DNA of 64,000 bases from Dactylorhiza incarnata (GCA_033032865.1 JAWHQI010000064.1:3658001-3722000); one strand, 5' to 3'; positions 1 to 11,525 are shown, counted from the first letter of the stretch. Numbers and translations: made by a program. The notes: generated by a model from the sequence alone, not told the origin.

Positions 1-60
1 GACAAAAAGGAGTGTGATGCTCCAGTGTCAAATAAGGCTCTCGCCGGACAGTTCCGAATT
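1..60 (-). pseudogene. pol: Ty3-D protease start, cut by the window edge
   Basis: Read on the minus strand, these bases encode a stretch containing ALFDTGASHSF, the active-site segment of a Ty3-type retroviral aspartic protease; the D in DTGA is the catalytic residue. Protease follows Gag in Ty3 elements, which fits the Gag C-terminus with a zinc knuckle at 180-375 on the same strand. RT, RNase H and integrase should lie to the left, outside the window. Only about 20 codons are visible, so integrity cannot be judged. Confidence 0.75.
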
Positions 61-179
61 AGGACAAAGCTTAACACAAATAGAGCATAGAAGCAATCAC
101 ACACAAGGTATTAAGTACATAAGGCAATAAATTTCATATACTTAACCATACTTGTCACGATGTCGCTTTGATTAATGGA

Positions 180-375
180 CTATTGCTGGCCAAGATTATA
201 AACATGTGGTTGAGCTGGAGTGTAGAGGGATGCATACGACTCCGCTGCTTTCCCTTTCTTCGTATAAGACGCCCTCGCCTTTTTCTTCGATTTCTGGGGA
301 CCGCTGCGACACTCTCGGGCTATGTGTCCCGACTTGCTGTAATTATAGCAAATCACCAGAACTCGCCCAGCCATC
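180..375 (-). pseudogene. gag: Ty3-D Gag, C-terminal part with damaged zinc knuckle
   Basis: This is the C-terminal half of the Gag protein whose N-terminal half lies at 8349-9271. The two halves are separated by Copia-1, and the frames match across the 5-bp TSD CCATC. It contains a CCHC-like knuckle read as CYNYSKSGHIAREC: the second zinc-binding cysteine is tyrosine, the product expected from a G-to-A change in a Cys codon. The tail is Lys/Arg/Ser rich, as expected for a nucleic-acid-binding Gag end. A stop follows at about 180, while the protease motif lies further along at 1-60, so Gag and Pol are separated here by a stop or lost frame. Upstream codons shown in some ORFs (376-485) belong to the Copia-1 LTR and are not Gag. 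Confidence 0.75.
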
Positions 376-1338
376 TGTTGGGTTTTTCTAGAAGCATACA
401 TCACATGTAGGCGCAGCGGAATTAAAGAGAAACAACCCAAAAAGACTTGGATCGGCCATGAATATTGAATCAAGAAGTAAATCAAAACTAGGTATGAAAT
501 TACCTTTGCTGGATTGGATCAAATCCAACCAAGATGCTCCAAGAAGAAGATTCCTGTTAGCGACTCTGCGAGAGTCCTCACGTAGAATGATGTCTACGTC
601 TCTACAGTGATCCACACGAGCCGGGAGAAGAACGACTGCACCTTGCACTTCCACGAACTGTTAGGTTCGCTCCAGGAAGAGCAATCACGACGACGATCGC
701 CGGAGAAGAGGTCGGCGGAGGCGAACGAGACGGCGGAACTCTTTTCGTCGGCTAGGGCGAGAGGCGGAACTCTTTCCGTCGGCTCGATTCCTTTGTCAAT
801 ATAGAACCCTAAAAGAAGATCTATTTATACCCAAAGCATAAACAGGCTTCTAGAAGAATCGCTATCCGCAGACCACACAACAGAATTGGGGTTTCTGTTA
901 CGATTCGTCGGGATTCCACGGAACAGCATTCGTCGAGTTTTCACGGGACAATCCGACGAATCAGATCAGACGGCAACGTTTGCCGAGTTAAGGATCTCTG
1001 TAACAATTCGTCGAGTTTCCACGGAACGATCCGACGAATTCCGACGAATCCGATCAGACGGCAACATTTGCCGAGTTAAGGGACTCTGTAATAATTCGTC
1101 GAGTTTCCACGGAACCATCCGACGACTTCCGACGAATCCGACGAATCATATCCGACGAATTCCGACAGCAACATTTGCTGGACTTCCCCCATTCTATATA
1201 GTGATTGGTAACCTTTACCAACACAGTCAATCTTCCAACTTCTCCACACGCTCTTATGTGCGACCCTGTAGGCTCATATCGCGTTGGCAGTGACATTACA
1301 TGTTTGACCACTTCTAGATCACAATGGTAACTCCAACA
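376..1338 (-). repeat. Copia-1 3' LTR
   Basis: Copy of 7373-8343. It begins TGTTGGG at the CCATC duplication and ends CCAACA. A TATA box (TATAAATAG on the minus strand) is at 821-829. Between about 925 and 1170 it holds three diverged direct repeats of about 76-90 bp built on CGTCGAG..TCCACGG..ATCCGACGAAT..CAGACGGCAAC..TTTGCCGAGTTAAGG. Confidence 0.95.
925..1170 (-). repeat. Diverged direct repeats in the Copia-1 LTR
   Basis: Three copies of a 76-90 bp unit, each containing TCGTCGAGTTT, several CCGACGAAT words and TTTGCCGAGTTAAGG. The matching block in the 5' LTR is about 7920-8170. The CCGACGAAT word can expand: the 5' LTR has one extra copy (the 9-bp indel). These lie upstream of the TATA box in the sense direction, in the expected U3 enhancer region. 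Confidence 0.85.
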
Positions 1339-1349
1339 GTCTCCCACTT
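1339..1349 (-). promoter_or_regulatory. Copia-1 polypurine tract
   Basis: Immediately inside the 3' LTR. Read on the minus strand it is AAGTGGGAGAC followed by TGTTGG, the usual plus-strand primer form for plant copia elements. Confidence 0.85.
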
Positions 1350-2314
1350 GATCTTGAAAGTATCAAACAAAAACCTCACAAACAATGAGCAGCATCTAAC
1401 AATGCATCATTGATCCCCAAGCAATAAGAGTTCATAACTCATAAGCCTTTATGACCAATGTTCCAGCGTTGTCTTTGTCCCTTTGTCCCTTACATCCGGA
1501 AAGAACTAGAGGCATGAACCGTGTCACCCTCATAATAGCTCAATCCAAGTTTCTTGATCTAGAACGGACTTCCAGAGAATGGTGAGCTCAATATCACATA
1601 TTGACTCAACCAAGCATGGCCATGCATTTCTCAGTCCAATTCCATCAAGGGGCCCATTGATGCAACTCCTGTTATATAGGAGGACAAATCCCATATCTGC
1701 TCACACCCAAACACCCAAATGATTCGTAACGTACCCAACGACCACCCTTATCATCAACCTTCTTCAAGGAAGACTTTAGATGACATCAAAGCACGCTCTT
1801 CCTCACTCGATGAATGCTGTGACTTCAGGTCAAAGGACCACAACACCATTGTCAAATGAGACCTACTTGTGACACTTTTAAGTAACAATCCACAAAGTAG
1901 TCTCAGGTTGGGTCTGTCCAGTACAACTTGTTCACTAACAAGTACCCACGTGATGACTTGATATAACAATATCATGACCCGTGAGAACCGGTCATCAGTC
2001 AACACACATGCTAGTCTTAATGTATCATCATCACCCTTAGTTTCTACGATGATAGCTCGACCAGGGACCTTTTAAGAATGAAGCTTCAAAATCATAGGCT
2101 CTCACATTCAAGTCACGTACTTGATGTCCTATGGAAGCGAACATTCTAAGGGTATTTATCACGAATTTTATTCTATCATATAGAAACAGTATATCATAAT
2201 AAAAGAACTTGCCATTAATTGTAAAAGGAAATAATTGGTACACAATTCATCATATGAATAAATAATAAATAGCCAACAGAATATATATTTTACATGCAAC
2301 CCACAAGACTCCCA
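1350..2314 (-). other. Copia-1 3' untranslated region
   Basis: About 965 bp between the end of pol and the polypurine tract. Only short unrelated ORFs occur on either strand. I see no conserved protein motif or clear repeat. Confidence 0.6.
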
Positions 2315-5300
2315 CTAGAGTTGATCACTCAGGTATCGTATACCCATTGATCTAGTATGACCATCATGCTTTCTCTGCGCGAGAGGCTTTGTCAGTGGAT
2401 CTGCAATATTCTCCTCAGTCGGCACTCTGCAAATGTTCACATCTCCTCGTTCGACAATCTCACGAATAAGATGGAACCGCCGAAGTATGTTCTTGGAGCG
2501 CTGATGGGATCTAGGTTCCTTAGATTGTGCAATTGCACCATTGTTATCACAGTAGAGAACTACGGGACCAACAATGCTAGGAACTACATCTAGCTCGCCG
2601 ATGAATTTCCTAATCCATACAGCCTCCTTCGCTGCATTTGCCGCAGCGATATACTCGGCCTCAGTTGTAGAATCAGCAACTGTCTCTTGCTTGGAACTCT
2701 TCCAGCTCACAGCTCCTCCATTCAGGCAAAACACAAACCCTGACTGAGACTTCGAATCATCCCTATCAGTTTGGAAGCTGGCATCCGTGTAACCACTTAC
2801 AACGAGCTCTTCCTTTCCACCATATACCAAGAATACATCCTTAGTCCTTCTCAAGCACTTCAAGATATTCTTTACGGCTATCCAGTGACATTCACCGGGA
2901 TCAGACTGATACCTGCTAGTCATGCTCAAAGCAAAAGAGACATCGGGTCGAGTACATAACATTGCATACATGATTGACCCAATTGCCGAAGCATATGGAA
3001 TCAACTTCATGCGGTCCTTATCTTCACAAGATTTTGGACATTGGTCCTTAGAGAGATTCACACCATGAGACATGGGCAAAAATCCTTTCTTGGACTCAAG
3101 CATGTTGAACTGCTTCAACACCTTTTCAATGTACGTACTCTGGGTCAAACCCAGCGACTTCTTCGATCTATCTCTATAGATCTTAATACCGAGTATGTAA
3201 GTTGTTTCACCCAAGTCCTTCATAGAAAAGCAGTTCCCTAGGTTGTTCTTAACAACTTTCAGGGTAGGTATGTCATTCTCGATCAGCAGTATGTCATCTA
3301 CATACAATATCAGGAAGACAACAATGCTCCCACTGATTCGCTTGTAAACACACGGTTCATCTTCATTCTTGACAAAACCAAACTATTTGATTTTCTCATC
3401 AAAACGAAGATTCCAACTTCTAGAGGCCTGTTTCAATCCATAGATGGACCTGTTCAGCTTGCATATTTTAGTGGCTTCATTTGGGGATACAAAACCCTCG
3501 AGTTGTGCCATGTACACTTCCTCAAGGAGGTTTCCATTTAGGAAAGCCGTTTTGACATCCATCTGCCAGATCTCGTAGTCATAATACGCAGCAATAGCAA
3601 GCAATATCCTAATGGACTTTACCATGGCAACAGGGAAAAAGGTCTCATCATAGTCAACACCATGAATTTGCTTGAAACCCTTAGCCACCAGTCGCCCTTT
3701 GAATGTCTGTACATTCCCATCCATGTCGGTCTTCTTCTTGAAGACCCACTTGCACCCTATGGGTCGTACCCCTTCAGGTGGTTCCACCAAGTTCCAAACT
3801 TGGTTTGTATACATGGAGTCCATTTCGGATTTCATAGCCTCAAGCCATTTGTCGGAGTCCGGTCCATTCATAGCCTCTTGGTAGGTCGCTGGTTCATCAT
3901 CATGATCCATAAGCAACACATTACCTATTTGAGACACGAGAAATCCATATCTCTCAGGCTCAAATCTTGGTCTACCAGATCTACGTAGGACTTGTGTCTC
4001 TTGATCAGGTTCTCCAGCTACAACATCTTGTAGTCCTGGCTCAGAATCCAACTCTGGTTCATTCACTACTTGTGGTTCTTGAACTTCTTCAAGTTCTACC
4101 TTTTGCGTCTTTCTTGACAAGAACTCTTTCTCTAAGAAGACACCCATCCTTGCGACAAACACTTTGCCCTCAGACGGTAGGTAAAAGTAATATCCTTTCG
4201 TTTCCTTAGGATATCCCACCAGATAACACTTATCTGATTTGGGTTCCAGCTTGTCAGGCATTTGACGTCGTACGTATGCCTCACAGCCCCAAATTTTAAT
4301 GAATGACATACTAGGACGCTTCCCAGTCCATATCTCATATGGTGTCTTTAGAACCGTTTTCGTTGGAGCGCGATTCAGTGTTATTGCAGCAGTCTCTAAA
4401 GCAAAACCCCAAAAGGAAACAGGCAAGTCTGCATGACTCATCATCGACCGTACCATGTCTAACAGAGTATGATTTCTCCTCTCAAACACACCATTATGCT
4501 GCGGTGTCCTAGGTGGAGTGAGCTGTGATACAATACCACACTCTTTCAGATGATCACGGAACTCATGACTCAGGTATTCGCCACCTCGATCAGATCGGAG
4601 TGCTTTAACCTTTTTACCCAATTGGTTCTCCACTTCATTCTTAAACTCTTTGAACTTTTCAAAAGTTTCGGATTTGCACTTCATAAGATACACGTATCTG
4701 TATCTACTGAAATCGTCAGTAAATGTAACGAAGTAGAAATACCCACCTCTAGCCATAGAACTCATGGGTCCGCATACATCACTATGTACAACACCCAAGA
4801 GATCCTCAGCCCTCTCAGTATAACCAGTGAAAGGGGCTTTAGTCATCTTGCCTAACAAACAAGACTCGCATCGCTCGAATGATTCATAATCAAATGAGTC
4901 CAATAGTCCATCTTTATGGAGCTTGGATATGCGCTTCTCGTTTATATGACCCAAACGACAATGCCAGAGATATGTAGGATTTGAGTCATTTGTTCTTAGT
5001 CTTTTATTATTATCTACATTATAGATCGGATGGTCTAGGTTCAAAACATAAAGACCATTAAACAATTGAGCTACAACATAACAAACATCATTCTTAAATA
5101 TAGAACAACAATTGTTCTTAATTATAAAAGAAAATCCAATCATGTCTAAGCATGAAATGGATATAATGTTTCTAGTTATGGCCGGAACATAATAACAATT
5201 ATCAAGTTCTATTACAAGCCCACTGGGCAAAGAAAGACGGTAAACCCCTACGGCTACAGCAGCAACTCTTGCTCCATTGCCGACGCGTAGGTCCACCTCT

Positions 5301-6271
5301 CCTTTACTCAGCAATCTCCTCCTTCCCAGTTCCTGCACATTTGTACAAATGTGAGAACCACATCCGGTATCCAATACCCAAGATGAAGGAGCAGAAAGGT
5401 TTATCTCTATAACGTAAATATTCGAAGCGGAGGTCATACCTCCCTTTATTTTCCGCAGACCGTCAATGTACGAAGGACAATTCCTCCTCCAATGACCAGC
5501 CTTGCCACAGTGGTGGCATTTCCCTTCCTTCACGGTGCTCTTCTTTTTCAGCGCAGAAGATTTGGGCTCAAGATGTGACTTAGGTCCCACCTTCGTCTTC
5601 TTGAAGCCCTTTGCCTTACACTTGCCTTTATGTACCGTCAATATGGGACTAGCAGGCTTGGCCTTCTTCATGTTTATCTCGGCAGTTCGCGACATGCCTA
5701 GGAGCTCGGGCAGTGTCTTGTCTATTTCATTCATGTTGTAGTTCAAGACAAACTGCTCATAACTATCCGGCAATGATTGCAGGATAAGATCTGTGGCCAA
5801 CTCTTGACCCAGAGGAAAACCCAGTCTCTCCAGGTTCTCTATATACCCAATCATCTTGAGTACGTGAGTACCAACTGAGTCTCGAGCTCCCATTTTGCAC
5901 TGAAATAAGGCCTTCGTGACATCGAACCTCTCTTGACGAGCTTGCCCTTGAAACATTCTCTTTAGGTGCTCGTCAATCTCCTTGCACCCCATGTTCTCGT
6001 GTTGCTTCTGAAGCTCAGAGTTCATGGTGGAAAGCATAAGGCACTCGACGTCTAAGGCGTCATCGGTATACTTCTTATAAGCATCCTTATCAACACGGGA
6101 CGAGTTCCCGGTCGGCACCTCGGGGGCTTCTTCTTCCAAGACATAGAGCTTTCGCTCTTGTCTGAGAACAATTCTCAGGTTCCTATACCAGTCCATATAG
6201 TTCGTCCCATTTAGCTTGTCCTTCTCAAGGATAGCTCTCAGGGACAAGGTGGAATGTGAACCACTTGCCAT
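2315..6271 (-). pseudogene. gag-pol: Copia-1 Gag-Pol polyprotein with one nonsense codon
   Basis: A single frame of about 1318 codons encoding the whole copia polyprotein. Gag occupies roughly residues 1-250, then a CCHC knuckle CHHCGKAGHWRRNC (252-265), an aspartic protease with DTGCGSH (about 301), the integrase HHCC zinc domain (WHCRLGH near 437, CESC near 468) and catalytic D,D,E in VVHSD (498), RSDRGGEY (561) and FERRN (597). RT starts near 840 (KWVFKKKTD, FLNGNLLEEVYM). An in-frame TAG at 3383-3385 ends the first 962 residues inside RT. The same frame resumes after 25 codons with MYVDDILLIEND (RT catalytic YVDD) and continues through RNase H (SGYTDASF, TTEAEYIAA) to 2315. I see no frameshift in it. 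It would make Gag, protease and integrase but a truncated RT unless read through. Confidence 0.95.
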
Positions 6272-7360
6272 GGAATTCTACAAGAATTCATGCAAAATTT
6301 AATCAGTACCTTAATTTCAAAATACAATTTATTTTAATTTGGACTTCAATTAAATTCTCCCACTATTTTATTCAAATTGATAGCCCTCACTATCAATTCG
6401 GAGAGTCCATGCGAGCTACTCTCTTAGTGGACAAGATCCGTATTTCACCAACACCACGAGTCCGCTTTGGCGTTCCTCTCATAATGCGGTTATTTAGGTA
6501 GGCAACGCTTACCAATTGCATCCTCATGCAACTCTTGTATGGCTGGTGAATAACTCCTTATTCGCATCCATCATATGGTGCATGCCAACCCTATGCCTCT
6601 AGGCACTCAACCTTTGAGGTCACCTAGTTAAGTTAGACCCGACGTCGACAGTGGGATATCACAATTATCCGCCCGCACCCTTACCAAGATAGATTAATGC
6701 ACCTTGCTTTGGCAAGCCCACACTTTATCGATCGAGGCAGGAAGAGTGTCATCCATCGGAAGGCATCCGAACACTTAATATTTGATGAAGGGATTTTAAT
6801 TTTAAATAATAGGTTAACACTTAACCATGATCAACATTTGATCAAAGTGCACACCCACAGAAAAACAAGCATTCTAAAATCCACATGCATCCCTTATGTG
6901 CACAACATAAGACTATCAACCTTTGATAGACAAAAGGGCTAAATCTGGACATTTAGAACTCTTCCAAATCTTCAGATTTACATGCATTGGACAAAGGCAA
7001 AGGCAACTCGACTTAAAGCAGTAGACAAGCTCGTCTCTCATTGTTGGATTCAAAATCCAAAACAATACAAGGGTTCATTAACCACTTGAGGGACGGTTAC
7101 CGCTAAGGAGACAACAATTTCTAACAATTAGAAATAACCACGAAATCCCAGACGTTCCTGACGGGGTTCCAAGGGGCCGCGCCCCTGGCGGGGTCTTAGG
7201 GGCAGAGCCCCTAACGGGGTCCAAGGGGCAGCGCCCCTGGCGGTGGTCAAATGTGATATTCCAAGAAGAAATCTTGACATTTAGAACGCTTCCAAATACC
7301 TAGATTTGTACGTACTGGAATAACCTAACTTCTGAAACAACATTCATGATCGAAACCTCC
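6272..7360 (-). other. Copia-1 untranslated leader with GC-rich dyads
   Basis: About 1.1 kb between the primer site and the gag start, with no convincing ORF. At about 7150-7245 it holds three related GC-rich units, each with a self-complementary arm pair of the form AGGGGC..GCGCCCCT and separated by CGGGGT. Such stems in a retroelement leader are candidates for dimerisation or packaging signals; that role is inference. Confidence 0.7.
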
Positions 7361-7372
7361 CTCTGATACCAC
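7361..7372 (-). promoter_or_regulatory. Copia-1 primer binding site (initiator tRNA-Met)
   Basis: Minus-strand reading gives GTGGTATCAGAG directly after the 5' LTR end, matching the usual TGGTATCAGAGC complement of the initiator tRNA-Met 3' end. Confidence 0.92.
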
Positions 7373-8343
7373 TGTTGGGTTTTTCTAGAAGCATACATCA
7401 CATGTAGGCGCAGCGGAATAAAAGAGAAACAACCAAAAAGACTTGGATCGGCCATGAATATTGAATCAAGAAGTAAATCAAAACTAGGTATGAAATTACC
7501 TTTGCTGGATTGGATCAAATCCAACCAAGATGCTCCAAGAAGAAGATTCCTGTCAGCGGCTCTGCGAGAGTCCTCACGTAGAATGATGTCTACGTCTCTA
7601 CAGTGATCCACACGAGCCGGGAGAAGAACGACTGCACCTTGCACTTCCACGAACTGCTAGGTTCGCTCCAGGAAGAGCAATCACGACGACGATCGCCGGA
7701 GAGGAGGTCGACGGAGGCGAACGAGACGGCGGAACTCTTTCCGTCGGCTAGGGCGAGAGGCGGAACTCTTTCCGTCGGCTCGATTCCTTTGTCTATATAG
7801 AACCCTAAAAGAAGATCTATTTATACCCAAATCATAAACAGGCTTCTAGAAGAATCGCTATCCGCAGACCACACAGCAGAATTGGGGTTTCTGTTATGAT
7901 TCGTCGGGATTCCACGGAACAGCATTCGTCGAGTTTTCACGGGACAATCCGACGAATCCGACGAATCAGAGCAGACGGCAACGTTTGCCGAGTTAAGGAT
8001 CTCTGTAACAATTCGTCGAGTTTCCACGGAACGATCCGACGAATTCCGACGAATCCGATCAGACGGCAACATTTGCCGAGTTAAGGGACTCTGTAATAAT
8101 TCGTCGAGTTTCCACGGAACCATCCGATGACTTCCGACGAATCCGACGAATCATATCCGACGAATTCCGACAGCAACATTTGCTGGACTTCCCCCATTCT
8201 ATATAGTGATTGGTAACCTTTACCAACACAGTCAATCTTCCAACTTCTCCACACGCTCTTATGTGCGACCCTGTAGGCTCATATCGCGTTGGCAGTGACA
8301 TTACATGTTTGACCACTTCTAGATCACAATGGTAACTCCAACA
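7373..8343 (-). repeat. Copia-1 5' LTR
   Basis: 971 bp, partner of 376-1338. Sense transcription would start a little downstream of the TATA box at 7817-7825 and run toward lower coordinates into the leader and gag. Confidence 0.95.
7817..7825 (-). promoter_or_regulatory. TATA box of the Copia-1 5' LTR
   Basis: TATAAATAG on the minus strand, placed after the CCGACGAAT repeats and before the R-U5 part. The same box is at 821-829 in the other LTR. Confidence 0.75.
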
Positions 8344-8348
8344 CCATC

Positions 8349-9271
8349 GCTCCTGAAGCAGAAGAGGAAGACGGTTCTGAAAACCTGGACTTCTTTCTGT
8401 ATCGTCGGGACCCAGACTTTGTAGAGCTCGGTACTTTGAACTCCGTCTTTGTCACAGCTCGGTTCTTGTTCGCTTGGACCCTCTTCATATCTTTCTGATT
8501 AAGGGATCTGGCGGTATTTACCAACGTCAGAAATCCTTGCGTCATCGGGCCTGTCAGAAGCAGCTGCAAATCATCGCGCTGACCTTCGTAGAATTTGTTG
8601 GTTTTTCGCTCTTCATCATCAAGGGAAGAGACGACATACCGTCCAAGTTGCGTAAACTCATGGAGGTACTCATTCACCATCATATCCCCTAGAGTTAACC
8701 TTTGAAACTGGTTCTCCATTTCTATGCATTGAGCAGAAGGGAGATACCGCGCCAAGAACACTCTCGAGAACTCCTCTATCGAGATGCCTGTCAGTTGCAT
8801 GTCGGCATACTGATGCACTTCCAACTCTTCCCACCACAGCCTAGCCTCTCCATCCAATAGAGAGGTAGCTAGGGTCACCTTTTGCCTTTCCTCCACCTCC
8901 AACACTGTTAGGGTTCTCTTCACCCAAGATAGCCAATCTTCTGCTTGAGTTGGCATTCCTACCCCCTCAAATGTTGGAGGGTGGAAACTCAGAAAGTGTT
9001 TCAGATGGTGGTTTGTCGCTCATGTTGCCTCAACCGGTACTGCAGGTACTAGTCTCTCGACAATGGGCTCAACTGCGGCAACCAGCACCGGGGCCACCCC
9101 AAGGGTAGGAGGTTGTACAGGCCTTCCTGGCTGCGTATTGATCATGGCTAACACAACTTCAGCTACCAACATTTTTGTTTCAATCGAAGGAGGAGGTGTA
9201 GGCACCTCAGCAGATGCACTACTCTCAGCTGTGTGTTGGAGTTGGGACTGCCCCACACCACTTCTAGTCAC
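8349..9271 (-). pseudogene. gag: Ty3-D Gag, N-terminal part, with premature stop
   Basis: Minus-strand Gag of a Ty3 element. Residues read from 9271 are a Pro/Val-rich leader. An in-frame TGA lies at 9020-9022. The same frame continues into the retrotransposon Gag (capsid) domain, with PTQAEDWLSWVKRTL, RLWWEEL and YLPSAQCIEMENQFQRL. The frame runs to the Copia-1 insertion at 8343 and resumes at 375. The first codon at 9271 is GTG, probably a mutated ATG (AGGTGACTAGAAG). The start lies about 220 bp after the primer site, a normal distance. The protein would coat element RNA; with the TGA, the split and the damaged knuckle it is not functional. Confidence 0.8.
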
Positions 9272-9490
9272 CTCTAATCATGATAGACACAATTTAGTGA
9301 CTAATATCACATCAAACTAGCAAGCAATGAACACACAAGTTCCACAACCATGCTAAAAACATGTACATAATGCATTCCTAAGTGGGTATTCTGGTTATTT
9401 AAATGAGTTAAATGGCGACGCACACACGTGTTCACCACCCCTTAAAAGAATTTGACCACGAATTCTGAGGGAAAGGGAACGAGACACGTA
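9272..9490 (-). other. Ty3-D leader between primer site and gag
   Basis: About 220 bp with no ORF. It joins the primer site at 9491-9503 to the Gag start. Confidence 0.6.
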
Positions 9491-9503
9491 GCTGATACCA
9501 ACT
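9491..9503 (-). promoter_or_regulatory. Ty3-D primer binding site
   Basis: Minus-strand AGTTGGTATCAGC directly after an LTR end reading GGGTGTTACA. TGGTATCAGC fits the initiator tRNA-Met complement with the last bases changed. Confidence 0.8.
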
Positions 9504-9731
9504 TGTAACACCCAACCCGCTGCACAGTATATAACAGTAGGTCCGGCCGGGACCCCACGCCATATAAAGTGAACAAACTAGAGGGTTACGTAATTAGTTA
9601 ACCAACCAAAGACATCTCAGAGTTACACATAAGCAGAAGCATAATTTATTAATCTTAAACCAGAATAGGTGTCCACAACATGAAATAGAAATGCCTGATT
9701 ATATATACATAAAAGAGTTTGACACTACGAC
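9504..9731 (-). repeat. Ty3-D 5' LTR, left fragment
   Basis: Begins TGTAACACCCAACCC on the + strand, which is the 3' end of a sense LTR reading GGGTGTTACA, typical of chromodomain (Tekay/Del-like) Ty3 elements. It is cut at 9731 by Sire-A, and the rest resumes at 60449. The last five bases, ACGAC, are the left copy of the Sire-A target duplication. Confidence 0.8.
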
Positions 9732-9914
9732 TGTTGGGAAAAACTCCTTTTGATTTAACTTAACAAATTATCTATAAGTAATTTTACTTTCTAGGAGTAT
9801 TACCCTCATTGTATATAAAGGGTCAATTGGTCATTAGATGTCTTAGGATGTCACACTCACCTTGGAGTGTCAAGGCCAGGTCAAGATAATCACAAAGTCA
9901 ACTAAGTTAAGACT

Positions 9915-10390
9915 TGCGTCAAATAAAAGTCGAAGCAACTTCGACTTGATGTTGACGCAACTTTGACTAGAAGTCCAAGCAACTTAATCAGCATATCGAA
10001 GTATAAGTCAAGTCGACGCAACGTTGAAATGGACTCGACGTAGTAAGAAGAGCTTGTCGAAGCCATCAATGAAGTCTACGCAACTTCTATTTCAAATCGA
10101 CGCAGAAGATGAATTCCAAGTTTAAGCTTCCAACTCGGCGGATACGTCGAGAAGTATTCAACGTAACATTGACATCTGAGTTCATTCAGAGTTGAGAACT
10201 ATTTCGAAACCACTTCAATAAGAACTCAGAGGAGCGTCGATAAGATGGAAGTCAATTCGACGCAATGTCGACATCTGAGTTCAGTAAGAGCTAAGAAGGA
10301 TTTCGAAGCTACTCCTATAAGAACTCAGAGGTGCGTCAATAAGAAAGAAACTTGATTCGACGCTGTGTCGAATACAGTCTGAAAAGGAAG
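9915..10390 (+). repeat. Cluster of TCGACG palindromic words in the Sire-A LTR
   Basis: Many short inverted copies built on GTCGAC/CGTCGA, for example AAGTCGAAGCAACTTCGACTT (inverted arms) and GTCGACGCAACG. The matching cluster in the 3' LTR is about 58945-59400. The same word recurs inside the element at 13232-13446 and 18205-18480. Confidence 0.85.
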
Positions 10391-11015
10391 TTTTCTCTGC
10401 TGTCCTTTTAACACCTTTTCAGAAGGACCACAATGCTAAAGACAGTTCTCCAATGACTCGTTTATTGCCAAGAATGGAATGGAGTATTCCAGGACACATC
10501 AAAAACATTCTTGGAAGGTATTCAAATTTGATGGACGGGTCGGGATCAAAATAAGAAAGGTAAATCAAATGTCTAATAAGAGTTCCTTTTCAGGACAGCC
10601 TAAAAGGAGAAAGAAATTCAAATACCAATCATACATAATAAGTATGCTGAAGAGGAGAGGAAAATTAGAGATTGATCATTATTATTCATCTGTCAAAAAA
10701 GGGTTCTTCTTCTTCTTCCTCCTTCAATCCTAAGACAGAAAAATAAGTGCTCTCTCTGCACAGAAAAGAGTACAACTGCTCCCTCTTCTTCATCACACAT
10801 CAGCTAGTTAACAAGAAGTGGATCAAGAAAATAACCCTTGCAATCATCTCAATTATAAGCAAGGGTTTATCATATACAGATCCAGTGAAAATCAGAAGCT
10901 GCAGTTCTTGAGAAATTGCTTCTGAAGAATTCTGAGAACAGAATTCTATTTTCCCTCTTCTTTCTTTCTTCTCCTTTATTCTTCAACTGTTAAAGAGTTT
11001 TATTAATCCCTCTTT

Positions 11016-11130
11016 CAAAAGATTCAGTGGTTCTAAGAGTCTCCTTATCAAAAGACTCAGTGGTTCTAAGAGTCTCCTTATCAAAAGACTCAGTGGTTCT
11101 AAGAGTCTCCTTATCAAAAGACTTAGGCGC
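11016..11130 (+). repeat. 33-bp tandem repeat in the Sire-A LTR
   Basis: Three to four copies of a unit containing TCAAAAGACTCAGTGGTTCT and AAGAGTCTCCTTA. The partner is at about 60043-60155 in the 3' LTR. It lies in the R-U5 side. Confidence 0.88.
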
Positions 11131-11418
11131 AGGTTGTGCAATCCTACCAGGGAGGTAGAAGAGAGGAGTACCCACATTTTTGGGAACCTCTATAAAAATT
11201 CATGTGTCCTCTGTGTGTTGATTTTCTGTGCTGTCCCTATTTCATTCTTTTTGTGTTTTGATTTCCTGCAATCCGTGTTTTCTTTATTCTATCTATTTGA
11301 TTGCTGATTGCATAATACTTAGAGTTTTTATTGTGTGTGCATAATTAGAGTAGAAACTATTTAAAACTCTATTCACCCCCCTCTAGAGAATACTCAGAGG
11401 CACACTATGCACTTTCAA

Positions 11419-11432
11419 TTGGTATTAGAGGG
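11419..11432 (+). promoter_or_regulatory. Sire-A primer binding site (mutated)
   Basis: TTGGTATTAGAGGG directly after the LTR end CTTTCA. It is the tRNA-iMet complement TGGTATCAGAG with one C-to-T change. Confidence 0.85.
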
Positions 11433-11525
11433 AGGTTGATCATTAAAATGTTAACACCTTGATCAAAAGATCCCCTCACTCTCGTTTCTTTATTATAAAT
11501 TAATCAAAACTATTTTCTAAAGAAA

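Larger units (their letters stand above)
376..8343 (-). mobile_element. Copia-1: near-intact Ty1/copia retrotransposon
   Basis: A complete element on the minus strand, 7968 bp. It has two LTRs (376-1338 and 7373-8343) with TGTTGG...CCAACA ends, a primer site next to the 5' LTR, a polypurine tract next to the 3' LTR, and one gag-pol reading frame. It is flanked by the 5-bp TSD CCATC at 371-375 and 8344-8348. By eye the LTRs differ by about a dozen substitutions and one 9-bp indel (CCGACGAAT), so the insertion is fairly recent. It landed in the Gag gene of Ty3-D. The order Gag, protease, integrase, RT, RNase H is that of Ty1/copia. The sequence resembles the Tork/Ikeros/Angela side of the superfamily rather than the Sireviruses nearby, but I do not assign a lineage. 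Confidence 0.97.
9732..11417 (+). repeat. Sire-A 5' LTR
   Basis: 1686 bp, TGTTGGG...CTTTCA. From about 9915 to 10390 it carries a dense set of TCGACG/CGTCGA words such as GTCGACGCAAC and ATTCGACGCAATGTCGAC. About 11016-11130 has 33-bp tandem repeats. Near the end are GGGAACCTCTATAAAAATTC and ATTCACCCCCCTCTAG, two blocks shared with the U5 ends of the other Sirevirus LTRs in the window. Confidence 0.95.

Noticed and set aside
7361..7372. tRNA-like TGGTATCAGAG sequences as tRNA genes
   Set aside because: These are primer binding sites next to LTRs; no cloverleaf sequence surrounds them.
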